Shown here piece after piece: positions 47,865 through 57,549 of a stretch of DNA of 64,000 nt. The notes below the pieces were generated by a model. That model ran no database searches and was not told the origin of the DNA. It worked only from the letters and a program-made list of their open reading frames with translations. The DNA is from Roseateles noduli (GTDB lineage: Bacteria; Pseudomonadota; Gammaproteobacteria; Burkholderiales; Burkholderiaceae_C), in the NCBI GenBank assembly GCA_002205125.1, contig NIOE01000002.1, forward strand, positions 744,001 through 808,000, written 5' to 3'. Within the stretch, counting starts at the first letter, position 1. Each line of letters begins with the position of its first letter. The position numbers and the translations under genes were made by a program.

Positions 47865-49628
47865 ATGACCTCACCCGACCCCCGCCACTCCCGACGCTCC
47901 GTCGACGCGGTCCGGCTCAAGGGCCTGATCGAGACCTGCATCATGATGTCCATGAGCCGGGACCGGCAGGCGCTGCTGCAGCAGCTGCTCGGCGAAGGCC
48001 GCCGGCTGCTGCATTGCGACGGCGCCACGATGTACATGGTGACGGAACAGCAGACGCTGCGCTTCGAGCTGCGCACCCGCAGCGATCCCTTGCCTTCCCA
48101 GCAGATCCCGCTGTACCACGAGCACACCGGCCGTCCCAACGAGAACTTCGTCTCCGTCTACACGGTGCTGCACAACCGCGCCGTGCTGATCGACGACGTG
48201 TATGCGGAGAGCCGGTTCGACCTCACCGGCACGCGCGCCTTCGATGTCGCGACGGGGTATCGCACCGTGTCCATGCTGACGGTCCCGATCGCCCCGCGCG
48301 GCGGTGCGCCGATCGGGGTGCTGCAGTTCATGAACGCGCTGGATCCGGCGACCGGCGCCATCGTGCCGTTCGATCCCGAGACCGTGACCCTGGTGGAGGC
48401 GATCGCGGCGCAGGCGGCGGTGGCGCTGGACAACCTGTCGCTGGTGGAGTCGCAGAAGGACCTGATGGGCAGCCTGATCCGCGTGCTGGCGAACGCGATC
48501 GACGCGAAGAGCCCCTACACCGGCCGCCATTGCGAGCGCGTGCCGGAGCTGGCGATCATGCTGGCGCGGGCGGCGAGCGACGCCACCGACGGACCGCTCA
48601 GGCATTTCGCCTTCCGGTCCGAGGAAGAGTGGGAGGAGTTCCGCATCGGGGCCTGGCTGCACGACTGCGGCAAGGTGACGACGCCCGAGTACGTGATCGA
48701 CAAGGCGACCAAGCTGGAGACCATCCACAACCGCATCCACGAGGTCCGGATGCGTTTCGAGGTCCTGCGGCGGGACCTGGAGATCGCCGCGTTGCAGGCG
48801 CGTCTGGACGACAAGTGGACTGCGCAGGCGCAGGCGGCGCATGAGGCCGCGCTCGCGCAGCTGGAGGAGGACTTCGAATTCGTGGCCAAGTGCAATGTGG
48901 GCACGGAGACGATGGACGATGAGGCGGTCGATCGACTGCATCGCGTCGGCGCCCGCCGCTGGACGAGGCACTTCGACGACCGTCTCGGCCTGTCGGGGGC
49001 GGAGCTGGCCAGCCGCAGCGGCGAGGCCTCAGCCGAGCTGCCCTGCAGCGAACCTCTGTTGTCGGACCGCCTGCGCGACATCGTGCCGCGGCCGGCGGAA
49101 GACCGGCCGGATCCTGCCTACGGCTTCCGCATGGACGTCCCGGAACATCTCTACAACCGGGGCGAGCTGCACAACCTGGGCGTGCGCAGCGGGACGCTGA
49201 CGCCGGAGGAGCGCTACAAGATCAATGAGCACATGGTGCACACGGTCACCATGCTCGAACAGATGCCGTTCCCGAAGCACCTGCGCCGCGTGCCGGAGTA
49301 CGCCGGCACGCATCACGAGCGCATGGACGGCAAGGGCTATCCGCGCCGGCTCGGACCCGACCGGCTGTCCGTGCCGAGCCGCATCATGGCGGTGGCCGAC
49401 ATCTTCGAAGCGCTGACGGCGTCGGACCGGCCGTACAAGAAGCCCAAGAAGCTGTCCGAGGCCCTGGCAGTCTTGCAGCGGATGGCGGGACCGCACGTCG
49501 ATCCGGACATCTTCAACCTCTTCCTGACCTCGGGCGTCTATCTCGAGTTCGCGCGCAAGCACCTGGACCCGTCGCAGATCGACGTGGAGGACGCGAGCGC
49601 CTACCAGGCTGCCGGCACCCATGGCTGA
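47865..49628 (+). CDS. GAF / HD-GYP domain c-di-GMP phosphodiesterase
   Basis: A 587-residue soluble protein. GAF domain about 40-205 (GATMYMVTEQQTLRFELR, PIAPRGGAPIGVLQFMNALDP), then an HD-GYP domain: HDCGK (His266, Asp267), the conserved HHERMDGKGYP (Gly491) and DIFEALTASDRPYKK. Between the first HD motif and GYP lies about 225 residues rather than the usual 60-70; the extra part includes a helical stretch (VLRRDLEIAALQARLDDKWTAQ). Metal ligands remain, so activity is expected. The stop overlaps the next gene's start by 8 bases. Confidence 0.9.
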   Translation: MTSPDPRHSRRSVDAVRLKGLIETCIMMSMSRDRQALLQQLLGEGRRLLHCDGATMYMVTEQQTLRFELRTRSDPLPSQQIPLYHEHTGRPNENFVSVYTVLHNRAVLIDDVYAESRFDLTGTRAFDVATGYRTVSMLTVPIAPRGGAPIGVLQFMNALDPATGAIVPFDPETVTLVEAIAAQAAVALDNLSLVESQKDLMGSLIRVLANAIDAKSPYTGRHCERVPELAIMLARAASDATDGPLRHFAFRSEEEWEEFRIGAWLHDCGKVTTPEYVIDKATKLETIHNRIHEVRMRFEVLRRDLEIAALQARLDDKWTAQAQAAHEAALAQLEEDFEFVAKCNVGTETMDDEAVDRLHRVGARRWTRHFDDRLGLSGAELASRSGEASAELPCSEPLLSDRLRDIVPRPAEDRPDPAYGFRMDVPEHLYNRGELHNLGVRSGTLTPEERYKINEHMVHTVTMLEQMPFPKHLRRVPEYAGTHHERMDGKGYPRRLGPDRLSVPSRIMAVADIFEALTASDRPYKKPKKLSEALAVLQRMAGPHVDPDIFNLFLTSGVYLEFARKHLDPSQIDVEDASAYQAAGTHG

Positions 49629-51741
49629 GACCGGCGCCCGCCTGCCGCGCGTGGCCTGGCTGGTGCCGATCGTGGCGATGCTGGCGGCGATGACGCTGCT
49701 CGTGCACGATCCTGTCCCGTTGCGCGTGGCGCGCAACGCCGTGTTCGACCAGTTCCAGCGCTGGTACCCGCGACCCTATCTGGCGCCGTCCGTGCGGATC
49801 GTCGACATCGACGAGGAGAGCCTGAGACGCTTCGGGCAATGGCCGTGGTCCCGGGCCCAGGTGGCGCGCCTGCTGGACGCCGCGCAGCAGCTCGAACCCG
49901 CGTCCGTGTCGCTCGACATCATGTTTCCCGAACCGGAGGGGCAGACGCGCGCCGATACGGGTGGCGACGCTTCCGATGATCCCGACCAGTCGCTGGCGCA
50001 GGCGCTGCGACGCGGGCGGGTCGCCCTCGGCGTCGCGCTGACCGGGCCGCGGCAGGGGGGCGACGCAGCGCAGGCCGCCGGCGGGACATTGCTGTCCAAG
50101 GCCGGCTTCATCGCCGTCGGCGGCGAGCCGACCCGTTCGGTGCCGGCGTTCTCCAGCAGCGTATCCAATCTCCGCGACCTGCAGCTGGCCGCGGCGGGGC
50201 AGGGCGCGATGACCTTCATGCCGGACGTGGACGGCGTCGTGCGCCGCGTGCCGCTCCTGTTCAGCCTGCAGGGGCGGCCGGTGCCGTCGCTGACCGCGGA
50301 GGCGTTGCGCCTGGCCGCCAGCGCGGACGCCTACGTCGTCCACAGCGCCGCGGACGCGGGCGGTGTCGTCGACCTCCGCATCGGCGGGCATCGGATCGAC
50401 ACCGATCAGACCGGCGCCCTGTGGATGCACTTCGCGCGTCCGCAGGCCGAGCGCTACCTGCCGGCGTGGCAGGTGCTGGAGGGGCGCGTCCCGCCGGCGT
50501 CGCTGAAGGGTCGCCTCGTCCTGATCGGGACGTCGGCGCAAGGCCTGCTGGATCTGCGGTTCAGCCCGCTCGGAGGCGTCATCCCGGGCGTCGAGGTTCA
50601 TGCGCAGGCGCTGGAGCAGATCGTGTCCGGCCAACAACTGCGCAGACCCGGCTGGGTGCCCGCCACGGAGGCGATCGTCGCGTTGCTCGGCTGCATCGCG
50701 GTGGGGATCGTCGCGATGAGGGCGCGTCCGGGTCGGTCGAGTCTCCTGTTCCTGGGGCTCGTGGGTGCCATCGGACTGGGGGCATGGACGTCCTTCCGCT
50801 TCGAACGTCTGCTGCTGGATCCGGGTGCGCCCGTGCTCGCGATGGCGCTCGTGTTCGCCCCGACCATGCTGATGCGTCATCGGTGGGCGGAGCGACGCCA
50901 GCGCTGGATGCAGACGACGTTCTCGCGATACGTCTCGCCCAACCTGATCGACTACCTGGTCGCGAACCCGCAGGCGCTGGAGCTGGGCGGTCGTCGCCAG
51001 CGTTGCAGCTTCGTGTTCACCGACCTGCAAGGCTTCACGGCGAGGATGGAATCGATGGATCCGGCGGTCGCGGTGTCGGTGCTGAACACCTACCTCGACC
51101 GGATGATCGCCATCGCGTTCAAGCACGACGGCACGCTGGACCGCATCGTGGGAGACGCGGTCGCGATCATGTTCTCCGCGCCCGTGCCGCAGGCCGACCA
51201 CGAAGCGCGCGCGCTGCGTTGCGCACTGGAGATGCAGGCGTTCGCGCGGGAGCATGTCGACGCGCTGCGGCGGCAGGGCATCGCGTTCTGCGACACGCGC
51301 ATCGGCGTGCACAGCGGCGAAGTGACCGTGGGCAACTTCGGCGGAGCGACGCTCTTCGACTACCGCGCCCTGGGGGATCCGGTGAACACGGCTGCACGTC
51401 TGGAAGGCGCCAACAAGTTCCTGGGGACCTCGCTCTGCGTCTCGGAGGAGACGCTGCGGGGCTGCCCGGGCGCCGTGACGCGACCCATCGGGCGCTTGCG
51501 GCTGGCAGGGCGCTCGTCCTACCTGATGGTTCACGAGGCCTTGGCGGCGGACGGAGGTTCCGTCGAAGCGGACCTCGACTACGCGCACGCCTTCGCGCTG
51601 ATGCGCGATGGCAGCGATGAGGCACTCGCAGCGTTCGAGGTCCTGGCGGCGAGCCGTCCGGAGGACAGGCTGGTCGCGTTGCATGTGAACCGGCTGAAGG
51701 CCGGCAGCCGTGACGACGCGATCGACCTGTTGGCGAAGTAG
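49621..51741 (+). CDS. CHASE2-domain class III adenylate/guanylate cyclase
   Basis: A 706-residue membrane sensor. N-terminal membrane helix, then a periplasmic CHASE2 domain (about 45-340: PSVRIVDIDEESLRRFGQWPWSR, LVLIGTSAQGLLDLRFSP), three membrane helices (about 355-420), and a cyclase domain with metal Asp468 (FTDLQGFT) and Asp512 (VGDAVAIMF), then DYRALGDPVNTAARLE. Both catalytic Asp are present. A substrate-specifying position reads Arg in DYRALGD, so ATP or GTP preference is uncertain. It ends the operon begun at 44319. Confidence 0.93.
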   Translation: MAETGARLPRVAWLVPIVAMLAAMTLLVHDPVPLRVARNAVFDQFQRWYPRPYLAPSVRIVDIDEESLRRFGQWPWSRAQVARLLDAAQQLEPASVSLDIMFPEPEGQTRADTGGDASDDPDQSLAQALRRGRVALGVALTGPRQGGDAAQAAGGTLLSKAGFIAVGGEPTRSVPAFSSSVSNLRDLQLAAAGQGAMTFMPDVDGVVRRVPLLFSLQGRPVPSLTAEALRLAASADAYVVHSAADAGGVVDLRIGGHRIDTDQTGALWMHFARPQAERYLPAWQVLEGRVPPASLKGRLVLIGTSAQGLLDLRFSPLGGVIPGVEVHAQALEQIVSGQQLRRPGWVPATEAIVALLGCIAVGIVAMRARPGRSSLLFLGLVGAIGLGAWTSFRFERLLLDPGAPVLAMALVFAPTMLMRHRWAERRQRWMQTTFSRYVSPNLIDYLVANPQALELGGRRQRCSFVFTDLQGFTARMESMDPAVAVSVLNTYLDRMIAIAFKHDGTLDRIVGDAVAIMFSAPVPQADHEARALRCALEMQAFAREHVDALRRQGIAFCDTRIGVHSGEVTVGNFGGATLFDYRALGDPVNTAARLEGANKFLGTSLCVSEETLRGCPGAVTRPIGRLRLAGRSSYLMVHEALAADGGSVEADLDYAHAFALMRDGSDEALAAFEVLAASRPEDRLVALHVNRLKAGSRDDAIDLLAK

Positions 51742-51761
51742 CGTGATTCGGGGCAGCTGCC

Positions 51762-52484
51762 TCAAGGCGTCGTGAACCGGTAGACGTTCCCGGTCTCGAC
51801 GAAAGTCGCTGCGAGGGTGTGCGACAAGGGAATGAAGGCATCGCCTTTCAACCCGAAGGCCTCGAACGTCACGCCTTCCGGCGCTGGTGCGTTTTCCGGC
51901 CACCGGTAGCTCACGCGGAAGAAACCGATGCCTGCGGCGATGCCCGTGGTGACGTCCTTTCGGATGCGGGTCAGGCCCAGGCAACTCGCGAACAGGCTGG
52001 GAAGTTCGAAGCGCTTCGCGGCAGCACCGTAGGGTTGCGTGATCAGCGTCACCCGCACATGGCGGACGGCGGTGCCGCTGGCACTGGCCGGCACGCCCTC
52101 GATGCACACGGCCTCGTCGTTCGCATACACCGTGGCCGATCGCCCCAGGGCGGGGGCCAGGCCTTCACCGTCGAACCGTCGCGCGCGCGACGCCGGCAGG
52201 CGGCGGCCATCGACAACCGCATCCGGACCCTTGAGCGCGAGCACGTGGCGCTTCCCCTGCGCGCGCCACGTCCAGAAGTCCCCCGCAGGCTGCCCAGGTC
52301 CGTCGGCACTGCGCTTGCGCGCATCGTCCGCGGTGAACAGCGGATCCGGCAGCGTCGCGTAGAAAGCCTCGTAGCCGTCGAAGATCTGCGGTGGATCGAC
52401 GGCAAGGCTCGCATCGGCACTGGCAGCCTCTGCGATGACGGCAAGCGCCGCGGCCAAACAACTTCGAATCTTCCAGCGCGCCAT
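51762..52484 (-). CDS. Hypothetical exported protein (240 aa)
   Basis: MARWKIRSCLAAALAVIAEAASA gives a likely signal peptide. The mature protein is rich in Asp/Ala/Pro with no recognised domain; late in the protein GIGFFRVSYRWPENAPAPEGV and LSHTLAATFVETGNVYRF look beta. Codon usage is like neighbours. It is convergent with the cyclase gene, separated by 20 bases, and 200 bases from the divergent membrane-protein gene. I do not recognise its function. Confidence 0.68.
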   Translation of the reverse strand: MARWKIRSCLAAALAVIAEAASADASLAVDPPQIFDGYEAFYATLPDPLFTADDARKRSADGPGQPAGDFWTWRAQGKRHVLALKGPDAVVDGRRLPASRARRFDGEGLAPALGRSATVYANDEAVCIEGVPASASGTAVRHVRVTLITQPYGAAAKRFELPSLFASCLGLTRIRKDVTTGIAAGIGFFRVSYRWPENAPAPEGVTFEAFGLKGDAFIPLSHTLAATFVETGNVYRFTTP

Positions 52485-52688
52485 GGGTATCACCGATGAG
52501 GATCTCGGCGATATTGTCCAACCGGGAAGACAACGCCCCATCGGCCTCGCCTGCGTTTCATCCCGCCGGGACGGCGGACCATCGGCTTCAGCTCGCGGGG
52601 ACGTGCCCGGCGTGGAACATTGGCTCCGCGTCGATTGCGGTTCCGGATCGGCCTGAAGAAAAGCAACCACGCTCCGAGGACCGCTCCC

Positions 52689-53174
52689 ATGACTCTCAAG
52701 ACCTTCTTCACCAGCGACCCCGCGCGCCACGACGGCGTGCGTCCGGCCCAGGTCGCCTGCCTGCGCGTGATCTACCTGCTGATGTGCAGCCTGATGGCGT
52801 TCACCGCCTGGACCTCGATCCTCCAGCACCAGGGCGACTGGGAGCCGTATCGCGCGATGGCCGTATGCGTGTGGGCCGCCTACGGCACGCTGTCGCTGCT
52901 CGGGCTGTTGCATCCGCTGCGGATGCTGCCCGTGGTGCTCTTCATGATCTTCTACAAGACGCTGTGGCTGGCCGTGGTCGCGTACCCGCTGTGGCAGGCC
53001 GGCAGGCTGGCCGGCTCCTCCGCGGAGGAGCTGACGTACATCTTCCTGGCGGCGCCCGCGTTTGCCCTGGTCGTCCCCTGGGGCTACGTGCTGCGCCGTT
53101 TCGTCCTCGTGTCCTGGCGCAGAACGGCGGCGTCGACCGCCAACGGGACCATGACGCCCCTGCGCGCCGACTGA
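52689..53174 (+). CDS. Hypothetical integral membrane protein (161 aa)
   Basis: Begins MTLKTFFTSDPARHDGVRPAQ and has about four membrane segments (ACLRVIYLLMCSLMAFTAW, VWAAYGTLSLLGLLH, PVVLFMIFYKTLWLAVV, IFLAAPAFALVVPWGYVL). Nothing indicates a function. It ends 5 bases before the convergent cyanase stop codon. The start was chosen at 52689 because upstream in-frame sequence is basic and non-membrane. Confidence 0.7.
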   Translation: MTLKTFFTSDPARHDGVRPAQVACLRVIYLLMCSLMAFTAWTSILQHQGDWEPYRAMAVCVWAAYGTLSLLGLLHPLRMLPVVLFMIFYKTLWLAVVAYPLWQAGRLAGSSAEELTYIFLAAPAFALVVPWGYVLRRFVLVSWRRTAASTANGTMTPLRAD

Positions 53175-53178
53175 CGCC

Positions 53179-53622
53179 TCAGTACGTCTTGTACGGCAGG
53201 AACTTCCCGCTCATCACGATGCTGACGCGATCGCCCATCGGGTTGGGTTCGCGCTGCAGGTCCATGCGGAAGTCGATGGCGCTCATGATGCCGTCCCCGA
53301 ACTCCTCATGGATGAGTTCCTTGAACGTCGTGCCGTAGACGCTGATCAGCTCGTAGAAGCGGTAGATCAGCGGATCGGTCGGTACCGAGGTCGGCAGGCT
53401 GCCCTTGTAGGGCACGACCTTGAGCCACTGGGTCTCCGCTTCGGTGAGGTCGAAGATCCCCGCCAGCGTCGCGGCCTGCGCGTCGTCGAAGGTCATCTGG
53501 CCGAGGCACCCGGCCGTGACCCACTCCTTGCTCAGGCCGACCGCCTCGGCCACGTCGGACCACTTCAGGCCCTTGGCCACCTTGGTGGCGATGATCTTTT
53601 CGGTGACGTCGAGTCGGCTCAT
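53179..53622 (-). CDS. cynS: Cyanate hydratase (cyanase)
   Basis: Converts cyanate and bicarbonate to ammonia and CO2. The 147-residue protein has the N-terminal POU-like helix bundle and catalytic Arg88, Glu91 and Ser114 in YRFYELISVYG and GIMSAIDF, each offset by exactly 8 from E. coli CynS Arg96, Glu99 and Ser122. C-terminus GKFLPYKTY is family standard. Its start overlaps the ABC ATPase stop by four bases, tying cyanase to the transporter operon. Confidence 0.97.
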   Translation of the reverse strand: MSRLDVTEKIIATKVAKGLKWSDVAEAVGLSKEWVTAGCLGQMTFDDAQAATLAGIFDLTEAETQWLKVVPYKGSLPTSVPTDPLIYRFYELISVYGTTFKELIHEEFGDGIMSAIDFRMDLQREPNPMGDRVSIVMSGKFLPYKTY

Positions 53623-54458
53623 GCGTTGCTCCTGGCAGGGGTGAGGGGATGGCTGCGCTCCACCAGGAAGTCCATCAGGTGGTTGCGCATGGGGTAGTAC
53701 TGGGGATCGTGGTGCAGCGTGGCGCGCTGGCGCGAGCGCGGCATCGTGTTCACGACGATCTCGGCGACCCGCGCATTCGGGCCGTTCGACATCAGCATCA
53801 CGCGGTCGGCGAGCAGGATGGCCTCGTCGACGTCGTGCGTGATCATGAAGACCGTCTGCCGCGTCGCGGCGCAGATCTTGAGGAGCTCGTCCTGGATCGT
53901 GCCGCGCGTGAGCGCATCCAGCGCGCCGAAGGGCTCGTCGAGCAGCAGCATCCGCGGCTCGATCGCGAAGGCGCGGGCGATGCCGACGCGCTGCTTCATG
54001 CCGCCGGAGAGTTGGCTCGGCTTCTTGTCGAGCGCCGGCGTCAGACTCACCAGGGCCACGTACTTGCAAACCTGTTCGTCGACCTTCGCCTTCGACCAGT
54101 CCGGCCACTTGCTGCGCACCGCGAAGGCGATGTTCTGCCGCACGGTGAGCCAGGGCATCAACGCATGGCCCTGGAAGACGACGCCTCGGTCAAGACCCGG
54201 TCCCACGACCTCGCGACCGTCGACGATGACGTGACCGTCGCTCGCCCGCTCCAGGCCGGCGAGGGTGTTGAGGATCGTCGTCTTGCCGCAGCCGCTGTGA
54301 CCGACGATGCAGACGAACTCGCCCTGTCGCAGCGTGAAATTCACGTCCTCGAAGATGGTCGTGTCGCCGTAGCGCTTGGCGAGCCCTTCGACGCGGACCA
54401 GCACGGGCGCGGCATCGACCGCCGCCGCGGCGCCGTGTTCCATCGGATCAATCCGCAT
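53619..54458 (-). CDS. Nitrate/cyanate-type ABC transporter ATP-binding protein
   Basis: A 279-residue ATPase: Walker A GHSGCGKTT (53-61), signature LSGGMKQRVGIARAF, Walker B MLLLDEP and H-loop MITHD. It matches the NrtD/CynD/SsuB group. The start overlaps the permease gene by 11 bases; an alternative ATG at 54443 is possible. It should power import of cyanate or nitrate via the adjacent permease. Confidence 0.93.
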   Translation of the reverse strand: MRIDPMEHGAAAAVDAAPVLVRVEGLAKRYGDTTIFEDVNFTLRQGEFVCIVGHSGCGKTTILNTLAGLERASDGHVIVDGREVVGPGLDRGVVFQGHALMPWLTVRQNIAFAVRSKWPDWSKAKVDEQVCKYVALVSLTPALDKKPSQLSGGMKQRVGIARAFAIEPRMLLLDEPFGALDALTRGTIQDELLKICAATRQTVFMITHDVDEAILLADRVMLMSNGPNARVAEIVVNTMPRSRQRATLHHDPQYYPMRNHLMDFLVERSHPLTPARSNA

Positions 54459-55347
54459 AGGTCACCGCCTTCTGCGCGCGGGCGAACAGCCCGTCCAGCG
54501 CCATGCCCACGAGCCCGATCACGAGGATCGCGAAGACCACGTTGGGCAGGCTGAGGTTGTTCCACTCGTTCCAGACGAAGTAGCCGATGCCGGTGCCGCC
54601 GACCAGCATCTCCGCCGCGACGATCACCAGCCAGGCGATGCCCATGCTGATGCGCATGCCGGTGAGGATGGTCGGCGCGGCGGCGGGCAGGATGACTTCG
54701 AGGGCGCGGCGCAGCGGCCGGACTTCGAGCGTGCGGGCGACGTTGAGCCACTCCTTGCGCACCCCGGCGACGCCGAAGGCCGTGTTGATCAGCATCGGCC
54801 AGACGCTGCAGATGAAGATCACGAAGATGCCGCTCGCGGCCGAGTCCTTGATCGTGTAGAGCGCCAGCGGCATCCACGCCAGCGGCGAGATCGGCTTGAG
54901 CACCTGGATGAAGGGATCGAGCGCGCGGTGGATCAGCGGGCTCATCCCGATCGCGAAGCCCAGCGGGATGGCGACGAGCGCCGCGAGCAGGTAGCCCAGC
55001 GCGACGCGTCCCAGCGAGTACGCCAGCTGCAGGCCGATGCCCTTGTCGTTGGGCCCCTTGTCGTAGAACGGGTCGGCGAGGTGGTGGACGACGGTGGCGC
55101 CCATCTGCGCGAGCGTGGGGAAGCCGCTCTTCGTCGCCACGGGCGAGGCGCTCCCTCCACCATCGGCGGGCACCGGCTTGCCCATCAGCTTCGCGTATTC
55201 GATCTGCTCGGGCGTCATCGCCGGGGCTGCGGCGGAGGTCGTGGGCGAGCTGGTCCCGGCGCTCATCGTCGCCAGGTGCCAGATGCCCAGCAGCAGCCCG
55301 AAGAGCAGCAGCGAGAGCAGGGCGGCGCGCGCGTTCAGCGAAGTCAT
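54448..55347 (-). CDS. Nitrate/cyanate-type ABC transporter permease
   Basis: A 299-residue inner-membrane protein with about six segments and a BPD-transport motif EVILPAAAPTILTGMRISMGIAW (near the EAA loop), like NrtB. A Ser/Pro/Ala-rich periplasmic linker (residues about 30-75) is unusually long. The start chosen is MTSLNARAALLS (55347). It lies 13 bases downstream of the binding-protein gene and overlaps the ATPase gene. Confidence 0.93.
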   Translation of the reverse strand: MTSLNARAALLSLLLFGLLLGIWHLATMSAGTSSPTTSAAAPAMTPEQIEYAKLMGKPVPADGGGSASPVATKSGFPTLAQMGATVVHHLADPFYDKGPNDKGIGLQLAYSLGRVALGYLLAALVAIPLGFAIGMSPLIHRALDPFIQVLKPISPLAWMPLALYTIKDSAASGIFVIFICSVWPMLINTAFGVAGVRKEWLNVARTLEVRPLRRALEVILPAAAPTILTGMRISMGIAWLVIVAAEMLVGGTGIGYFVWNEWNNLSLPNVVFAILVIGLVGMALDGLFARAQKAVTYAD

Positions 55348-55360
55348 CGACGATCTCCGC

Positions 55361-56773
55361 TCATGCGCGCTTGATCGCGAAGCCGGCCACGTAGGCATCG
55401 GGCTGCGCTGGATCGAAGGTCTTGCCCATGATGCTGAACTTCGGATACGCGCCGTCCGGCACGGCCTGGTCGAGCGCCTTCATCTGCTTCTTCGCGTCGG
55501 TGAGCAGGAAGACCTTCTCCGCGATCTGCCTGTAGTTCACGTCGCCCTTCAGATAGCCCCAGCGCTTCATCTGCGTGAGCATCCACACGGCCATGCTCTG
55601 CCAGGGGATGGGGTCGAAGTCGGCACGGTCCGGCACGACGCGCACGTTGCCGAGACCGTCGGCGAACTTGCCGGTGAGCACCTGCGCGATCACCGTCTCC
55701 GGCTGGTTGAGGTAGGCCTGGGGGGCGATGACCTTGGCGATCAGCTCGCGGTTGCGCGCCTCGCGCGCCATCGCGGCGGAGGTCAGCACGGCGCGGTACA
55801 GCGCCGCGAAGGTGTTCGGATTCTTCTGGATGAACTCGGTGCTGGTGCCGAAGGCGCAGCAGGGATGGCCGTTCCACAGCTCCTTGGAGAGGATGTGGAG
55901 GAAGCCGACCTCCTCGAACACGGCGCGCTGGTTGAACGGATCCGGGCCGAGGAAACCGTCGATGTTGCCGGCGCGCAGGTTGGCCACCATCTCCGGCGGC
56001 GGCACGACGCGGATCTGGATGTCGCGATCGGGGTCGAGTCCCGCTTCCGCCACGTAGTAGCGCAGCAGGAAGTTGTGCATCGAGTACTCGAAGGGCACCG
56101 CGAACTTGAAGCCCTTCCATGACTTCGGATCGCGCTTGTCCTTGTGCTTCATCGCCAGCGTGATCGCCTGGCCGTTGGTGTTCTGGATCGTCGCCACGTT
56201 CATCGGCGTGGCCGTCGCGCCCAGGCCCAGACTGATCGCCAGCGGCATCGGGCTGAGGAAGTGCGTGGCGTCGTACTCCTTGTTGATCATCTTGTCGCGG
56301 ATCAGCGCCCAGCCGGCGGTCTTCACGACCTCGACGTTCAAGCCCTGCTTGGCGTAGAAGCCGAGCGGGTGCGCCATGATCAGTGGCGTCGCGCAGGTGA
56401 TGGGGATGAAACCGATCTTCAAATCCTTCTTCTCGAGCGCGCCGCGTTCCTGCGCCATCGCCTGCAGCGGGGCGATCGGCAGCACGCTGCTGATGGCGGC
56501 CATCGCGCTGCCCCGGCCGACGGCACGCAGGAAACGACGCCGCAGCGCATCCTGCGGGAACAGCGCCTTCACCAAGGCGGCTTCGACGAACTGGTTGGAC
56601 TCGGCCTCGATGTCCGTTGTGTCCATCGCATCGGCGCGACGGCGCAGCGTCGCCGCAGCGCGGTCACGGTCCAGCTCGCGCGCATGCTCAGCCTCGCTGC
56701 CATGCCGTCCGCACGCGCAGCGCATCAGCAGCGGACGATCAGCGTCGTAAGGGTCGTGGCGGAGATCGCTCAT
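55361..56773 (-). CDS. Nitrate/cyanate-type ABC transporter substrate-binding protein
   Basis: A 470-residue NrtA/CynA-like periplasmic binding protein. It has a 75-residue N-terminus with a Cys/His-containing stretch (CACGRHGSEAEH), then a twin-arginine-type signal LRRRFLRAVG followed by hydrophobic AMAAISSVLPIAPL, so export may use Tat. The mature part has KDLKIGFIPITCATPLIMAHPLGFYAKQG and the NGHPCCAFGTST segment. First gene of the transporter-cyanase operon, divergent in function from but next to the two-component genes (same strand, downstream of 56884). Confidence 0.92.
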   Translation of the reverse strand: MSDLRHDPYDADRPLLMRCACGRHGSEAEHARELDRDRAAATLRRRADAMDTTDIEAESNQFVEAALVKALFPQDALRRRFLRAVGRGSAMAAISSVLPIAPLQAMAQERGALEKKDLKIGFIPITCATPLIMAHPLGFYAKQGLNVEVVKTAGWALIRDKMINKEYDATHFLSPMPLAISLGLGATATPMNVATIQNTNGQAITLAMKHKDKRDPKSWKGFKFAVPFEYSMHNFLLRYYVAEAGLDPDRDIQIRVVPPPEMVANLRAGNIDGFLGPDPFNQRAVFEEVGFLHILSKELWNGHPCCAFGTSTEFIQKNPNTFAALYRAVLTSAAMAREARNRELIAKVIAPQAYLNQPETVIAQVLTGKFADGLGNVRVVPDRADFDPIPWQSMAVWMLTQMKRWGYLKGDVNYRQIAEKVFLLTDAKKQMKALDQAVPDGAYPKFSIMGKTFDPAQPDAYVAGFAIKRA

Positions 56774-56883
56774 CGCAGCTTTCCAGGTCGGTGGACGGAG
56801 GACTCCACTCTAGGAAAGCGCGACGGATCGCGGCATCGTGCGCAGCGTGGTTCTCGTGTAGGGCTGGCACTACACGACCGACT

Positions 56884-57549
56884 TCAAGGCGCGAGGAGCT
56901 CGCGCCTCACGGCAAAAAGCGTCAACTCCACGTCGTTGCGAACACCGGTCTTCTCGAGGATTCGGGCGCGGTAGGTCGACACCGTGTTGGAGGACAGGAC
57001 GAGCTGCTCGGCGATCTCGCCGACGCTCCGTCCTGCCACGAGCATCTGGAAAACCTGATGCTCGCGGTGCGACAGCACCTCGTGCAACGGCACGCCGTCG
57101 TCCGCCGCGAAGCCGTCGCCGATGGCGGCGGCCAGATGCTCGGCGACGCTGGGCGTGATGAAGCGACGTCCCTTGGCGACCGTGCGCACGGCATCGATCA
57201 TCTGCTCGCTGTCGGCGCTCTTGTTGAGGTACCCGGCCGCGCCCAGCTTGAGGCTGCGCACCGCGTACTGCCGGTCAGGGTAGGTGGAGAGCATCAGCAC
57301 CGGCAACCTGGGGAACTCGCTCCGGAGCGCCTTGAGGATGTCGAGCCCGTCGCGCTGCGGCATGGCGATGTCGAGCAGCACGACGTCCGGTCCCGATCCG
57401 GACGCCGCGCCGGCGCGCACCTGCTGGATCGCCTCGGGACCATTGGCCGCCTCGCCCATCACGCGCAGGTCGCTGGCCTCGGCGAGGATCTGCTTGATGC
57501 CCTCGCGGACGATGCGGTGGTCGTCGCAGATCAGTACGCGGATCGTCAT
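56884..57549 (-). CDS. NarL/FixJ-type response regulator (LuxR HTH)
   Basis: A 221-residue regulator: receiver with acidic pair Asp9/Asp10 (CDDHR), phosphoacceptor Asp60 (VLLDIAMP), Lys near residue 109, and a C-terminal LuxR-type HTH (LSHREHQVFQMLVAGRSVGEIAEQLVLS, about 159-185). It ends 110 bases before the transporter operon on the same strand, so probably controls it. The start overlaps the kinase stop (ATGA). Confidence 0.93.
   Translation of the reverse strand: MTIRVLICDDHRIVREGIKQILAEASDLRVMGEAANGPEAIQQVRAGAASGSGPDVVLLDIAMPQRDGLDILKALRSEFPRLPVLMLSTYPDRQYAVRSLKLGAAGYLNKSADSEQMIDAVRTVAKGRRFITPSVAEHLAAAIGDGFAADDGVPLHEVLSHREHQVFQMLVAGRSVGEIAEQLVLSSNTVSTYRARILEKTGVRNDVELTLFAVRRELLAP

Noticed and set aside
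49513-52107. An 864-codon minus-strand frame opposite the CHASE2 cyclase
   Set aside because: Shadow of the cyclase and HD-GYP genes; product is Arg/His/Gln-rich with no recognisable domain.
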